Of a stretch of 14,405 nt of DNA, positions 6,901-13,481 are shown piece by piece; the stretch's first letter is position 1, and every line of letters begins with the position of its first letter. The notes beneath the pieces are model-generated. The model saw nothing but the letters and a program-made list of their open reading frames with translations, made no database searches and was not told the origin of the DNA. Made by a program: the position numbers and the translations under genes. Source of the stretch: Desulfonatronospira sp. (GTDB lineage: Bacteria; Desulfobacterota; Desulfovibrionia; Desulfovibrionales; Desulfonatronovibrionaceae); the NCBI GenBank assembly GCA_003563255.1, contig PWSL01000492.1, positions 1-14,405 on the forward strand. The letters are read 5' to 3'.

Positions 6901-8887
6901 TGTGCCTGTATCTCTCCTGGGTTTGAAGAAATAAGTCTTCGGTCTGTTTCTTTGTCGTCACATCCCGGCAACAGTAGAGGTATGTGCCTCTATCATGCAG
7001 TTCAACAGGAACAAGCTTGATGTTCACCAGCAAATGGCGGATGCGTCCATCCAAATCTCTTATTTCACACTCGCGGTTGTTCACCTCTGGCTGTTTATCA
7101 GTGAGTTCCCCGGGCTTAATCAGGCGGGAACCCAGGATACTCTCGATATTACCAATTTCCAGCAGTTCATGGTCTGAGCGTTTAAAGATTACATCGGCAT
7201 TGGGGCAGACATATGTCAGGGAGCCTTGATCATCGGTTAAAAAGACAGCGTCATTTATGCTGGCTAATATATTTCGGTAGAAAAATTCCTGTTGTCGCAG
7301 TGATTCTTCCGCTACTTTGCGCCTGGTGATATCAGAATGCGTACCTGTCATGCGCAGGGCCTTGCCGGACTCGTCCCGCCGTACGGCACTACCCCTTCCC
7401 AGAATCCAGACCCAGTCTCCATTTTTGGCCTGCATGCGAAATTCTACTGCAAAAGAATCGGTTAAGTTCTCCTTGCAGTTCATAACCTTCTGCAAAGCAT
7501 TTTCTTTATCTTGTGGATGAAGAAGATCCAGCCAGGTTTGCAAATGCGGGTTGAGTTCCTCCTCTTCATATCCAAGCATCTCAGCATAGCCTGGACTGAA
7601 ATATAACTCCCCGGTGATCACATCCCAGTCCCACAGGCCGTCTTTGGTGGCTTCCATGGCCAGGGAAAAACGCTCCTTGCTCTTGATAAGGTCCTTTTCG
7701 GCTGTTTTGCGATCGGTGACATCATGGATAATTGAATAAAGAAAGTCTTTATTCCTGCCCTCAATCCTGCTGCTGTATACCTCTACATTACGGATGGATC
7801 CATCAGCCAGGCGATGTTGGAACTCAAAAAAAAGCTTATCCATGGACCTGGCCTTTTCCATTTCTTTACCCAGTTCTTCAGGGGCAAGTGTGTTTATTTC
7901 CTGGATAAACTTGTTCTGCATCTCGTCACGCGACCAGCCGTAAAATTCTGCGGCGGCATGGTTGGCATCAATAATGGCCCCGGTATCCGGATCAACCATC
8001 AATTTCACGGCTGCATGGTTCTCAAAAAGGCTTTTGAAAAGTTTTTCACGATCTTTAAGTTCGTCTTGTTGTTTTTTTAGCCTGGTTATGTCCTCAAAAG
8101 TGGAATATGTCTGAAAAGGAGTTGTTGCCGCCGGCTGAAACAAAGGAATGGAGGTGATAGACAACCAGATATGGGTACCCCTGGCAGGATTAAACACCCC
8201 CATTGTCACAGGACCCACAGTCTCACCGGTTCTAAGAGCGATCATGGACGGATGGTCTGACCCCGGCACATCTGATCCATCTTCTTTGATCATCTTCCAG
8301 CAAGGATCCATGGAGGTCTTGCCGTGCATCTCCTGGAAAGAAAGTCCCAGTATCTTCTCTGCGGCCGGGTTGGCTGAGATGACTGTTCCATCGGCTGCCT
8401 GATAAACAACACCCTGGGACATGGTTTCAAAAAGGCGGCGGTGCTTTTCTTCACTGTCACGCTGTGCTTCCCCGGCCTGTTTACGCTTGCTGATATCCGA
8501 AACAAACCACAGATAATGGTTTATACCTCCGTAATGATCCCGTCGTATTGTAACATTGATGGAGGACCAGAGCACAGATCCATCTCTTCTGTGCAGACGG
8601 CTCTCAAAATTCTGCATCTGGTCATGGGTTTCAAGCTTGTTTATCAATGTTTCCATGTCCCGGGGATCAGCAAAAAACCGGGCGATATCAGTAATGGAGT
8701 CAAGCAGTTCCTGGGGGGCTTCATAACCATGCATCCGGGCCAGGGCATGATTTGCCGAAAGCAGGCGGCCTTTCGGGCTGGAAGTAAAAATGCCTATCGG
8801 GGCATCGGTGAATATTTCCCGGCAATAATCGGGGTTGGGCCCGAACTGGCTTGGGGACATGCAGTTTTTAGACATCATTGGCTCCAT
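3953..8887 (-). CDS. Hybrid sensor histidine kinase: PAS x7, HisKA, HATPase, REC, REC, HPt
   Basis: A 1,644-residue cytoplasmic kinase with no membrane segment. Seven PAS domains lie at about 22-137, 146-270, 280-393, 403-523, 535-646, 657-770 and 780-900, most ending in a D[IV]T/S-x-x-K-type motif. HisKA has phospho-acceptor His931 (HEIRTPMNG). HATPase has N-box Asn1048, DTGIGIP (1111-1117) and GGTGLGL (1140-1146). Receiver 1 has IVDDN (1202-1206) and Asp1253; receiver 2 has AEDN and Asp1402. The HPt domain has His1586 (HSLKGN). This is a full BarA-like His-Asp-His-type relay; the final response regulator is not nearby. Two disordered-looking insertions contain 7-bp-period DNA: about 1068-1103 in the ATPase domain and about 1418-1459 in receiver 2. 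The ATG at 8887 has no good ribosome-binding site; Met5 (8873-8875) has GGAG six bases upstream and may be the real start. A repeat element begins 12 bases upstream of the first ATG. The signal sensed is unknown. Confidence 0.93.
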   Translation of the reverse strand: MEPMMSKNCMSPSQFGPNPDYCREIFTDAPIGIFTSSPKGRLLSANHALARMHGYEAPQELLDSITDIARFFADPRDMETLINKLETHDQMQNFESRLHRRDGSVLWSSINVTIRRDHYGGINHYLWFVSDISKRKQAGEAQRDSEEKHRRLFETMSQGVVYQAADGTVISANPAAEKILGLSFQEMHGKTSMDPCWKMIKEDGSDVPGSDHPSMIALRTGETVGPVTMGVFNPARGTHIWLSITSIPLFQPAATTPFQTYSTFEDITRLKKQQDELKDREKLFKSLFENHAAVKLMVDPDTGAIIDANHAAAEFYGWSRDEMQNKFIQEINTLAPEELGKEMEKARSMDKLFFEFQHRLADGSIRNVEVYSSRIEGRNKDFLYSIIHDVTDRKTAEKDLIKSKERFSLAMEATKDGLWDWDVITGELYFSPGYAEMLGYEEEELNPHLQTWLDLLHPQDKENALQKVMNCKENLTDSFAVEFRMQAKNGDWVWILGRGSAVRRDESGKALRMTGTHSDITRRKVAEESLRQQEFFYRNILASINDAVFLTDDQGSLTYVCPNADVIFKRSDHELLEIGNIESILGSRLIKPGELTDKQPEVNNRECEIRDLDGRIRHLLVNIKLVPVELHDRGTYLYCCRDVTTKKQTEDLFLQTQERYRHIVENANEGIRMLDKNGRIIYLNSTMAEMLGYLPLEIILQSVWDFIHPEDLDKFSEIWEERKLGKDGKYELRLLHRNGSTVWTTVSSTPMFKQGEFIGSFALVTDITEKKRMEEELQKQQEILASTEKMAKVGGWEWDIDSQAMIWTRGTYLIHDFDPDHYINDSKVLLQSSLACYYKDDRPVIISAFKDCAEKGVSYDLEFPFVTATGRRLWLRTAAQPVYESGSITKVAGHIMDITELKNSQLDLDKAREKAEEATRAKSEFLANMSHEIRTPMNGVIGMTDLLLDTELGPEQRSLAESIQSSGEALLALINDILDFSKIEAGRLELENVNFNLHYLLEDFASIMAVRAHEKGLELICLPDPDVPALLQGDPGRLRQILTNLVGNAIKFTEQGEVVVRVQMTAINAGIDQGESGKRQAESGSQKAGHDPALITGHKPQMSTLLFTVRDTGIGIPQDKVGLLFDKFTQVDTSTTRKFGGTGLGLAISRQLVELMGGEMGINSTCGHGSEFWFTARFVRQNTTEAYHSALSGDLQGKHILIVDDNKTNREILKQQLEAWGARVEQAGEGHEALRILDRICDSENCFAMAILDMHMPGMDGEELGRNIRSSDRFRGLPLVMLTSLGRPGDAGAFERLGFDAYLNKPVRQSELYDTLVTVLAVAGKDTSRPIITRHLAREIKREQAVPDRFKGHVLVAEDNPVNQLVAAGLLKKLGLSVDIVDNGLKAVEALQARAYDLVLMDVQMPEMDGLEATQRIRGMEHEAWSMKQAEEDIKQQDLKESLNSGIPALIAHHSSFFVPIVAMTAGAMHRDRERCIEAGMNDYVAKPINPQELAGVLGNWLEKMDFEDKTESVHDAGKASCSTLADAPPSVREFDYQALLYRLDHDHEMAREIAAMYLQDVPSKIEELKKALEGKDARKAARTAHSLKGNSANTGCMAICETAGKMESLANAGDFDAIEGLVPELERQFELCRAEIEKKIEPE
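4511..4538. repeat. 7-bp-period repeat inside kinase receiver 2 (array 2)
   Basis: On the plus strand the bases read as four heptads: AACGAAA, AACGATG, AATGATG, AGCGATT. They encode about residues 1450-1459 of the kinase on the minus strand, just before receiver strand beta-4. The units resemble AACGAAG in the intergenic array at 9752-9825. Confidence 0.6.
4601..4635. repeat. 7-bp-period repeat inside kinase receiver 2 (array 1)
   Basis: On the plus strand there are five heptads: CTGCTTC, ATGCTCC, AAGCCTC, ATGCTCC, ATGCCTC. They encode about residues 1418-1429 of the kinase, right after receiver helix alpha-3, where typical receivers have only a short loop. Confidence 0.7.
5635..5662. repeat. 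7-bp-period repeat inside kinase ATPase domain
   Basis: On the minus (coding) strand there are four heptads: AGCGGTA, AGCGGCA, AGCCGAA, AGCGGAT, encoding residues 1076-1085 (SGKRQAESGS). They lie in an extra segment between the strand after the N-box and the strand leading to DTGIGIP, normally a short turn. Confidence 0.7.
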
Positions 8888-8899
8888 GAAGATTGGCTG

Positions 8900-9101
8900 C
8901 TACAGAGAAACTTATAGGGGTATCTGTTCAGCGCTTTTAAGGAAAGCAGGGGACAGGCACTCCGGGACCCACTTGAGCATCAATTTGTGCTCAAAATGAC
9001 TCATTTTCTGGGACAAGTGGGTCCCGGAAGAGCCGGTCCCCCTCCAGGCTGTATGCCTCCGGGCAGGAGGCCATGCCACATCCAAGGCGCTAAACAGATA
9101 C
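8900..9101. repeat. Composite MITE-like element, copy A
   Basis: It begins with box CTACAGAGAAACTTA (8900-8914). A 15-bp terminal inverted repeat follows: GTATCTGTTCAGCGC (8920-8934) pairs with GCGCTAAACAGATAC (9087-9101) at 14 of 15 positions. Inside are GGGGACAGGCAC (8949-8960) and AGAGCCGGTCCCC (9029-9041), enclosing a perfect 15-bp stem (8961-8975 with 9014-9028). The loop holds two further hairpins: 7-bp arms at 8973-8979/8988-8994 and palindrome AAAATGACTCATTTT at 8993-9007. A 6-bp hairpin at 9055-9071 lies inside the right end. Most of it could fold into one long RNA or single-stranded DNA structure. No ORF is present. Confidence 0.75.
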
Positions 9102-9135
9102 GTCTGTTATTTTCATCAACAAAAAATCAAGGGCT

Positions 9136-9149
9136 GGGGTGCCTGCCCC
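9136..9149. repeat. Isolated GGGGCAGGCACCCC-type fragment
   Basis: GGGGTGCCTGCCCC reads on the minus strand as GGGGCAGGCACCCC, close to the edge motif GGGGACAGGCAC of the composite elements. It is probably a decayed remnant. Confidence 0.4.
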
Positions 9150-9186
9150 CTGCATTCCAATAAAATTTTACAACCTGTCTCAAAGG

Positions 9187-9202
9187 CTAAACTGTTACAA
9201 AA
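9187..9202. repeat. Isolated end motif of the composite element
   Basis: GGCTAAACTGTTACAA, read on the minus strand, is TTGTAACAGTTTAGCC. It matches TTGTAACAGTTCAGCC at the left end of copy B (13126-13141) with one difference. Confidence 0.5.
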
Positions 9203-9333
9203 TATTCAGCATTGAGTAAAGTTTTAAAGGTTTCAGGCTGTGTACGGTAGGTCATAAGGGTTCCTTTCAGGACGTGCTATTTTTCAAAAGTAATAAAGAC
9301 AGCAAAAACAAGACCAATAGGATATCTCATAAG

Positions 9334-9361
9334 CATAATTCATACTGCATACTGCATATTG
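9334..9361. repeat. CATACTG heptad array
   Basis: Heptads CATAATT, CATACTG, CATACTG, CATATTG run consecutively. The first unit is degenerate. The 7-bp period is shared with the other arrays in the window although the sequence differs. Confidence 0.65.
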
Positions 9362-9414
9362 TATCAAGAATATAAACACTACTGCGACATTTTATTTAAG
9401 CTGGAAGGGGAACA

Positions 9415-9521
9415 GCCCGGGGACAGTCCCCGGGACACCTTTTCTGAACAAATACAAAATTACAGATGCGAAGTTTTATGAACCTGTACAGTCAGTACTT
9501 AGCGGCAGACTGTCCCCGGGC
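9415..9521. repeat. 13-bp perfect inverted repeat around an 81-base core
   Basis: GCCCGGGGACAGT (9415-9427) is the exact inverse complement of ACTGTCCCCGGGC (9509-9521). The left arm overlaps a local palindrome (9416-9434, 9-bp arms around one base). The edges belong to the GGGGAC family but lack the AGGCAC part. The core has no coding potential. Confidence 0.7.
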
Positions 9522-9711
9522 CTGGTGCCAGAAACTACCACTGCGGCCCCTCTGAATGCTTACACTTGTCTCATAAACCAAGACTTAAGGCGGACATAGC
9601 CCGGGTTTGACTTATTCATGAGATCATGTCAGAAAAATAAGAACCACGTTGAGACGCCTGGCTGGAAATCTTTGCAGAAGATAAGGACTTTCAGAGGGTG
9701 TTTGATAAATA

Positions 9712-9753
9712 TTACCTCTCGTTCCCAGGCTGGAGCCTGGGAACGAGAGGTAA
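9712..9753. repeat. 42-bp perfect palindrome with REP-type core
   Basis: The 20-bp arms at 9712-9731 and 9734-9753 are perfectly complementary around GG. The centre carries the GTTCCCAGGCT / AGCCTGGGAAC sequence also found in the REPIN at 3805-3887, and the match extends outward through CTCTC and TTAC. It can form a very stable hairpin or cruciform. Confidence 0.9.
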
Positions 9754-9825
9754 CCAGGAACGAAGAACCAGGAACCAGGAACGAAGAACCAGGAACGAAG
9801 AACCAGGAACGAAGAACCAGGAACC
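9752..9825. repeat. Tandem heptad array AACCAGG / AACGAAG
   Basis: Ten exact consecutive heptads plus four bases, in the order P Q P P Q P Q P Q P, where P is AACCAGG and Q is AACGAAG. The main unit is therefore 14 bp. It starts at the last two bases of the 42-bp palindrome. The charged NEEPGT-type peptide readable through it is only the translated repeat. Confidence 0.9.
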
Positions 9826-9899
9826 GATTTTAACGACCAACATGTTTGTTTGAAATCTGTGCTAAGCGTCTAGTGCCCCTTCCACTGCCTGTATTAATC

Positions 9900-9904
9900 G
9901 GAGA
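9900..9904 (+). promoter_or_regulatory. Ribosome-binding site supporting a GTG start
   Basis: GGAGA lies 8 bases before the GTG at 9913 and supports this start for the second kinase. No other start near the first PAS domain is better placed. Confidence 0.6.
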
Positions 9905-9912
9905 AAACCAAG

Positions 9913-12900
9913 GTGGACAATCAACATTTATTCAAAGACAGCGGGCTTCTTGTCCGGAGAGATGACCAGGACTGCCTTGAAGCCCTCAAAAACGCCCCCA
10001 TGGGTATATTCACTTCTACGCCTGAGGGGCGGCTGCTCTCGGCCAACCCTGCCATGGCCCGGATCTTCGGCTATGATTCACCCCAAGAATTAATTGAGTC
10101 AATTACTGATATCGCTCAACAGATGCACGTAGATCCCTATGACAGAGAAGAAATTAAGCGTATTTTGAGAGAAAAGGGCGAAGTATTAAACTACGAATGC
10201 CGGATGCTGCGCAAGGATGGGTCCATTGTCTGGACCTCTAGAAATGCCAGAGCAGTCTGTGATGATCTCGGCAATGTCGTCCATTATCAGGGCTTTGTTA
10301 CGGATATTACAGAGCGAAAGCGGGCAGAACAGGATCTGCAGGAAAGGGATGTAAAACTGGACAGTATCCTGACAAATTTGGAGGATGCAATCTGGTCTGT
10401 TGGCTATCCAGACATAAAATCTATTTTTATCAGCCCTGCTGTAGAAAAAATATATGGTCTTTCTGTCCAGATGTTTTTTGAGGACCCCTTTCTCTGGCAT
10501 AAACTGGTTCACCCTGAAGATCAGCAGAGTTTAGAAGAAACCCTGTTCGAACTCACAGAGAACGGTGTTCTTGTAAGAGTATGCCGCATAATCCGGCCTG
10601 ATGGAAAAGTCAGATGGATTTCCGACCGCAGCAGGATGGTCTATGATGCTGATAATCGCCCCATCAGAATTGACGGCATTGTTCGTGATATCACCAGGCT
10701 GAAGCAGTTCGAACTGGAACTGGAAGCAACCCGCAAGGACTTATCCACCATTCTGGATACAGTCCCGGCCATGGTATGGAGAAAAGACAGGGACGGCAAG
10801 TATATTCATGGCAACAGGCTGTTTTGCGATACAGTGGGCAAGGAACTGAAAGACATTCAAGGAAAGAGCGATTTTGATATTCATCCACAGGAAATCGCTG
10901 TGAAGTATCTGAATGACGACAAGCAAGTGCTGTCTTCAGGACAACCTGTCAGAAATATTTCTGAACCCCATAGAAAATCAACCGGGCAGACAGGATGGAG
11001 CTTCACTGAGAAACTGCCTTATTATGACCAGGACGGAAATATTACCGGCACCATAGGTTTCGCTCTGGACATCACCGACCTCAAGTCAGCAGAGATGGAA
11101 CTGCTCTTAAAAGACCGGGCCATTGAATCTTCCATAAATGCAGTAGCCATGGCTGACCTTAATGGTGCTGTCACCTATGTTAATCCTGCTTTTCTGGATT
11201 TGTGGGGTTACCAGACCATCTCTGAAGTTCTGGGCAAGCCCGCGGTTTTTTTCTGGGAATCAGAAGATGCTCCTGCCAGTGTAATTGAAACCATTTATAC
11301 TCAGGGCTCATGGCAAGGAGAGATGACCGCCAGGCGCAAGGACGGTGAATTGTTTTCAGTAGAGCTTAATGCCGGGCTGGTAGTTGACAGGGACGGCAAT
11401 CCTCTTTGTATGCAGGCTTCATTCATTGAAATTACTGAAAGAAAAATGTCTGAGCAGCGCATCCGGCACTTGAATGCAGTTCTGAAGGCCTACAACAAAG
11501 TCACCAGGATTATTTTCCATGCCCGGGATCAAAAGCAGATGCTGCAGGATGTCTGCCAGGCCCTGGTGTCCACCAGGGGCTATTACAATGCCTGGATCAT
11601 CCTGCTGGACAGCAGACATAACGTTACAGACTGGGGCCAGGCCGGCCTTGACGATCATTTCCCTGCTCTGCTTGCAGCATTTCAAGAAGATAATAAGCCT
11701 GAACGTGCTCTAAATGTATTATCCTCGCCTCTCATGCAGGTTATCAGGGATCCCGGGAATGAATGCAGTGACTGCCCTCTTGGCGAAAGCTATGCAGGCA
11801 GGTCCGGTTTCTCTGTGCGACTGGAAGTTGAGGGCTTTGTCCTGGGGTTACTCACTGTTTCAATACCTGAAAACCTGGCCGTGGACAGCGAAGAGCAGGA
11901 ACTGTTCACCAACCTGGCCGGAACCATTGTCCAGGGGGTTCAGAGAATCCGTCTGGAAAAGATCCGCCGCACTCAAAGAGAACGCCTGAAGCACTATGAA
12001 CGAATCATTTCCAGGATCAACGATCCCATGTCCCTGGTGGGCACTGATTACAGGTATATCATTGTAAATGATGCATATTTGCGGGTGTTTGGTAAATCCC
12101 GGGAAGAAATCGAAGGGAGCACTGTAGAAGATTTGCTGGGGAAAGATATCTTTCAAAACAAGGTCAGGCACCATCTGGACAAGGCCCTTTCGGGAGAGGA
12201 TGTGGTGTTCGAAGATGCTTTTCCTGACAGGGATGGTTCGTTGAAATATAGAATTATGAATTATTACTCATTTCATGATAAAAATGGTCAAGTCGCCGGA
12301 GTTGTTTCAACAGCCAAGGATATTACAGCTCTTAAACAAACCGAGGAACAACTCATACGAGCCAACCAGGCACTCCAGAAATCCAATTCTGAAAAAGACA
12401 GGCTTTTTTCCTATGTGGCACATGATCTCAAGTCGCCCATTTCCGGCTTTGTGAACCTGACTCAGGTATTATCCGAGGATATTAAGGCTTTTTCCCTCCA
12501 AGAACTTGAACAAATGACCAGGGAAATGCACAAGAGTTCGGAAAGTTTGCATGCTCTTCTGGAAGATCTCCTGCAATGGGCCAGGATGAAACAGGGGCTA
12601 CTGGTTTACACACCAGAATCAGTCTGCCTGAATGATATCGTAACCGCTGGAATTTCTGTTGCCAGGAATGTGGCTGATCAGAAAGAAGTCGATCTCTGGG
12701 ATAATATCCCCAAAGGAATGAATCTTTTTGCTGATCAGAAAATGATATACTCAGTCATTCGCAATTTGATTTTCAATGCCATTAAATTCACGCATCGGGG
12801 TGGAAACGTGTCCATCCATGCCCATCAGCAAGGTTCCATGGTCAGGGTGATGGTTCATGATGACGGGGTGGGCATGGATCAGGATACCTTGGCCGGGTTG

Positions 12901-13083
12901 TTTGCCATGAAACAAAAAAAATCTGTCAAAGGTACTGAAGGTGAAAAAGGAACCGGCCTGGGGCTTGCTCTGTGCAAAGAGTTTGTGGAGAAGCATGGAG
13001 GACAGATCTGGATAGAAAGCCGGCCTGGTCAGGGGACCACAGTATATTTTACAGTGCCAGGCAGCAGTGAAGTAGATGTTTAG
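9913..13083 (+). CDS. Sensor histidine kinase: PAS x4, GAF, PAS, HisKA, HATPase
   Basis: A 1,056-residue soluble kinase with a GTG start. PAS domains lie at about 20-137, 147-265, 275-392 and 402-512. A GAF-type domain (about 525-680) carries a Cys pair, ECSDCPL (Cys618, Cys621), and a fifth PAS lies at about 694-808. HisKA has His837 in AHDLKSP. HATPase has Asn955 (NLIFNAIKFT), DDGVGM (983-988) and GTGLGL (1013-1018). There is no receiver or HPt domain, so a separate response regulator is needed and none is in the window. The first PAS is strikingly like PAS1 of the divergent kinase (shared GIFTS, GRLLSAN, PQEL, SITDIA), showing common origin. Base composition appears more AT-rich than in AOR. 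No membrane segment is visible, so a cytoplasmic signal is inferred; ligands are unknown. Confidence 0.92.
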   Translation: MDNQHLFKDSGLLVRRDDQDCLEALKNAPMGIFTSTPEGRLLSANPAMARIFGYDSPQELIESITDIAQQMHVDPYDREEIKRILREKGEVLNYECRMLRKDGSIVWTSRNARAVCDDLGNVVHYQGFVTDITERKRAEQDLQERDVKLDSILTNLEDAIWSVGYPDIKSIFISPAVEKIYGLSVQMFFEDPFLWHKLVHPEDQQSLEETLFELTENGVLVRVCRIIRPDGKVRWISDRSRMVYDADNRPIRIDGIVRDITRLKQFELELEATRKDLSTILDTVPAMVWRKDRDGKYIHGNRLFCDTVGKELKDIQGKSDFDIHPQEIAVKYLNDDKQVLSSGQPVRNISEPHRKSTGQTGWSFTEKLPYYDQDGNITGTIGFALDITDLKSAEMELLLKDRAIESSINAVAMADLNGAVTYVNPAFLDLWGYQTISEVLGKPAVFFWESEDAPASVIETIYTQGSWQGEMTARRKDGELFSVELNAGLVVDRDGNPLCMQASFIEITERKMSEQRIRHLNAVLKAYNKVTRIIFHARDQKQMLQDVCQALVSTRGYYNAWIILLDSRHNVTDWGQAGLDDHFPALLAAFQEDNKPERALNVLSSPLMQVIRDPGNECSDCPLGESYAGRSGFSVRLEVEGFVLGLLTVSIPENLAVDSEEQELFTNLAGTIVQGVQRIRLEKIRRTQRERLKHYERIISRINDPMSLVGTDYRYIIVNDAYLRVFGKSREEIEGSTVEDLLGKDIFQNKVRHHLDKALSGEDVVFEDAFPDRDGSLKYRIMNYYSFHDKNGQVAGVVSTAKDITALKQTEEQLIRANQALQKSNSEKDRLFSYVAHDLKSPISGFVNLTQVLSEDIKAFSLQELEQMTREMHKSSESLHALLEDLLQWARMKQGLLVYTPESVCLNDIVTAGISVARNVADQKEVDLWDNIPKGMNLFADQKMIYSVIRNLIFNAIKFTHRGGNVSIHAHQQGSMVRVMVHDDGVGMDQDTLAGLFAMKQKKSVKGTEGEKGTGLGLALCKEFVEKHGGQIWIESRPGQGTTVYFTVPGSSEVDV

Positions 13084-13126
13084 TGACTTACTCCTGAAAC
13101 CCTGTCACAAAAAACAAGAAAAATTG

Positions 13127-13269
13127 TAACAGTTCAGCCCTTTTTAAGGAAAGCAGGGGACAGGCACCCCCGCACTTATTTTTCTGAAGGATGATTGACA
13201 GGTTTTAAAAATAAGTGCGGGGAGAGCCAGTCCCCGGAGGTCAATCGTAAGTTTCTCTGTAGTGTTACA
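13127..13269. repeat. Composite MITE-like element, copy B
   Basis: It is bounded by TGTAACA (13127-13133) and its inverse TGTTACA (13263-13269). Inside are TTCAGCCCTTTTTAAGG followed by GGGGACAGGCAC (13156-13167), a perfect 16-bp stem (13168-13183 with 13207-13222), AGAGCCAGTCCCC (13223-13235), and box TAAGTTTCTCTGTAG (13248-13262), the inverse of the box in copy A. The left flank and edge motifs match copy A, but the stem sequence is unrelated to A's. It starts 43 bases after the kinase stop, and its hairpin may also end that transcript. Confidence 0.75.
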
Positions 13270-13481
13270 GTCGGTGATTAAAGTATGCAAGAGCCTGAAG
13301 GTTACGTTTTTTTCAGATCCTCAATAATTTTTTGCAATTCGCTGAAGCCGTATGGTGCACCATGCTCCCCCCTTCAACTTGAGCATCCAGATGCGGAAGC
13401 TGATCAAAGATGGAATCCCGAAGGGGGGCGAAGCCTCGGCGGGCTCTTTACTCTGCTTGCAATCAGTCTCAAGGTGGGCAA
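13270..13481. other. Apparently non-coding stretch with a possible gene remnant
   Basis: No intact gene is seen. On the minus strand 13302-13367 reads as a protein-like C-terminus (EHGAPYGFSELQKIIEDLKKT then stop), but a stop codon occurs at 13374-13376 in the same frame and no start is apparent. It may be the decayed tail of a lost gene, or chance. The DNA around 13420-13450 is rich in G runs. Confidence 0.3.

Larger units (their letters stand above)
8888..9912. other. Repeat-rich non-coding region between divergent kinases
   Basis: No credible gene is seen on either strand in this 1,025-base gap. From left to right it holds a composite element (8900-9101), a short GGGGAC-type fragment (9136-9149), an isolated end motif (9187-9202), a CATACTG heptad array (9334-9361), a 13-bp inverted repeat (9415-9521), a 42-bp palindrome (9712-9753) and an AACCAGG/AACGAAG heptad array (9752-9825). 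Promoters for both kinases must lie here, but none matches consensus well enough to call. Confidence 0.8.

Noticed and set aside
8900..9101. Possible retron, group II intron or structured ncRNA gene
   Set aside because: The strong folding is explained by nested inverted repeats shared with copies B and C; there is no reverse transcriptase or known RNA motif.
9752..9825. Possible CRISPR-like array
   Set aside because: The units are contiguous 7-mers with no spacers, and no cas genes are present.
9618..9833. 71-codon open frame ending in NEEPGT-type repeats
   Set aside because: The second half is the translated heptad array and palindrome, with no ribosome-binding site and no plausible protein upstream.
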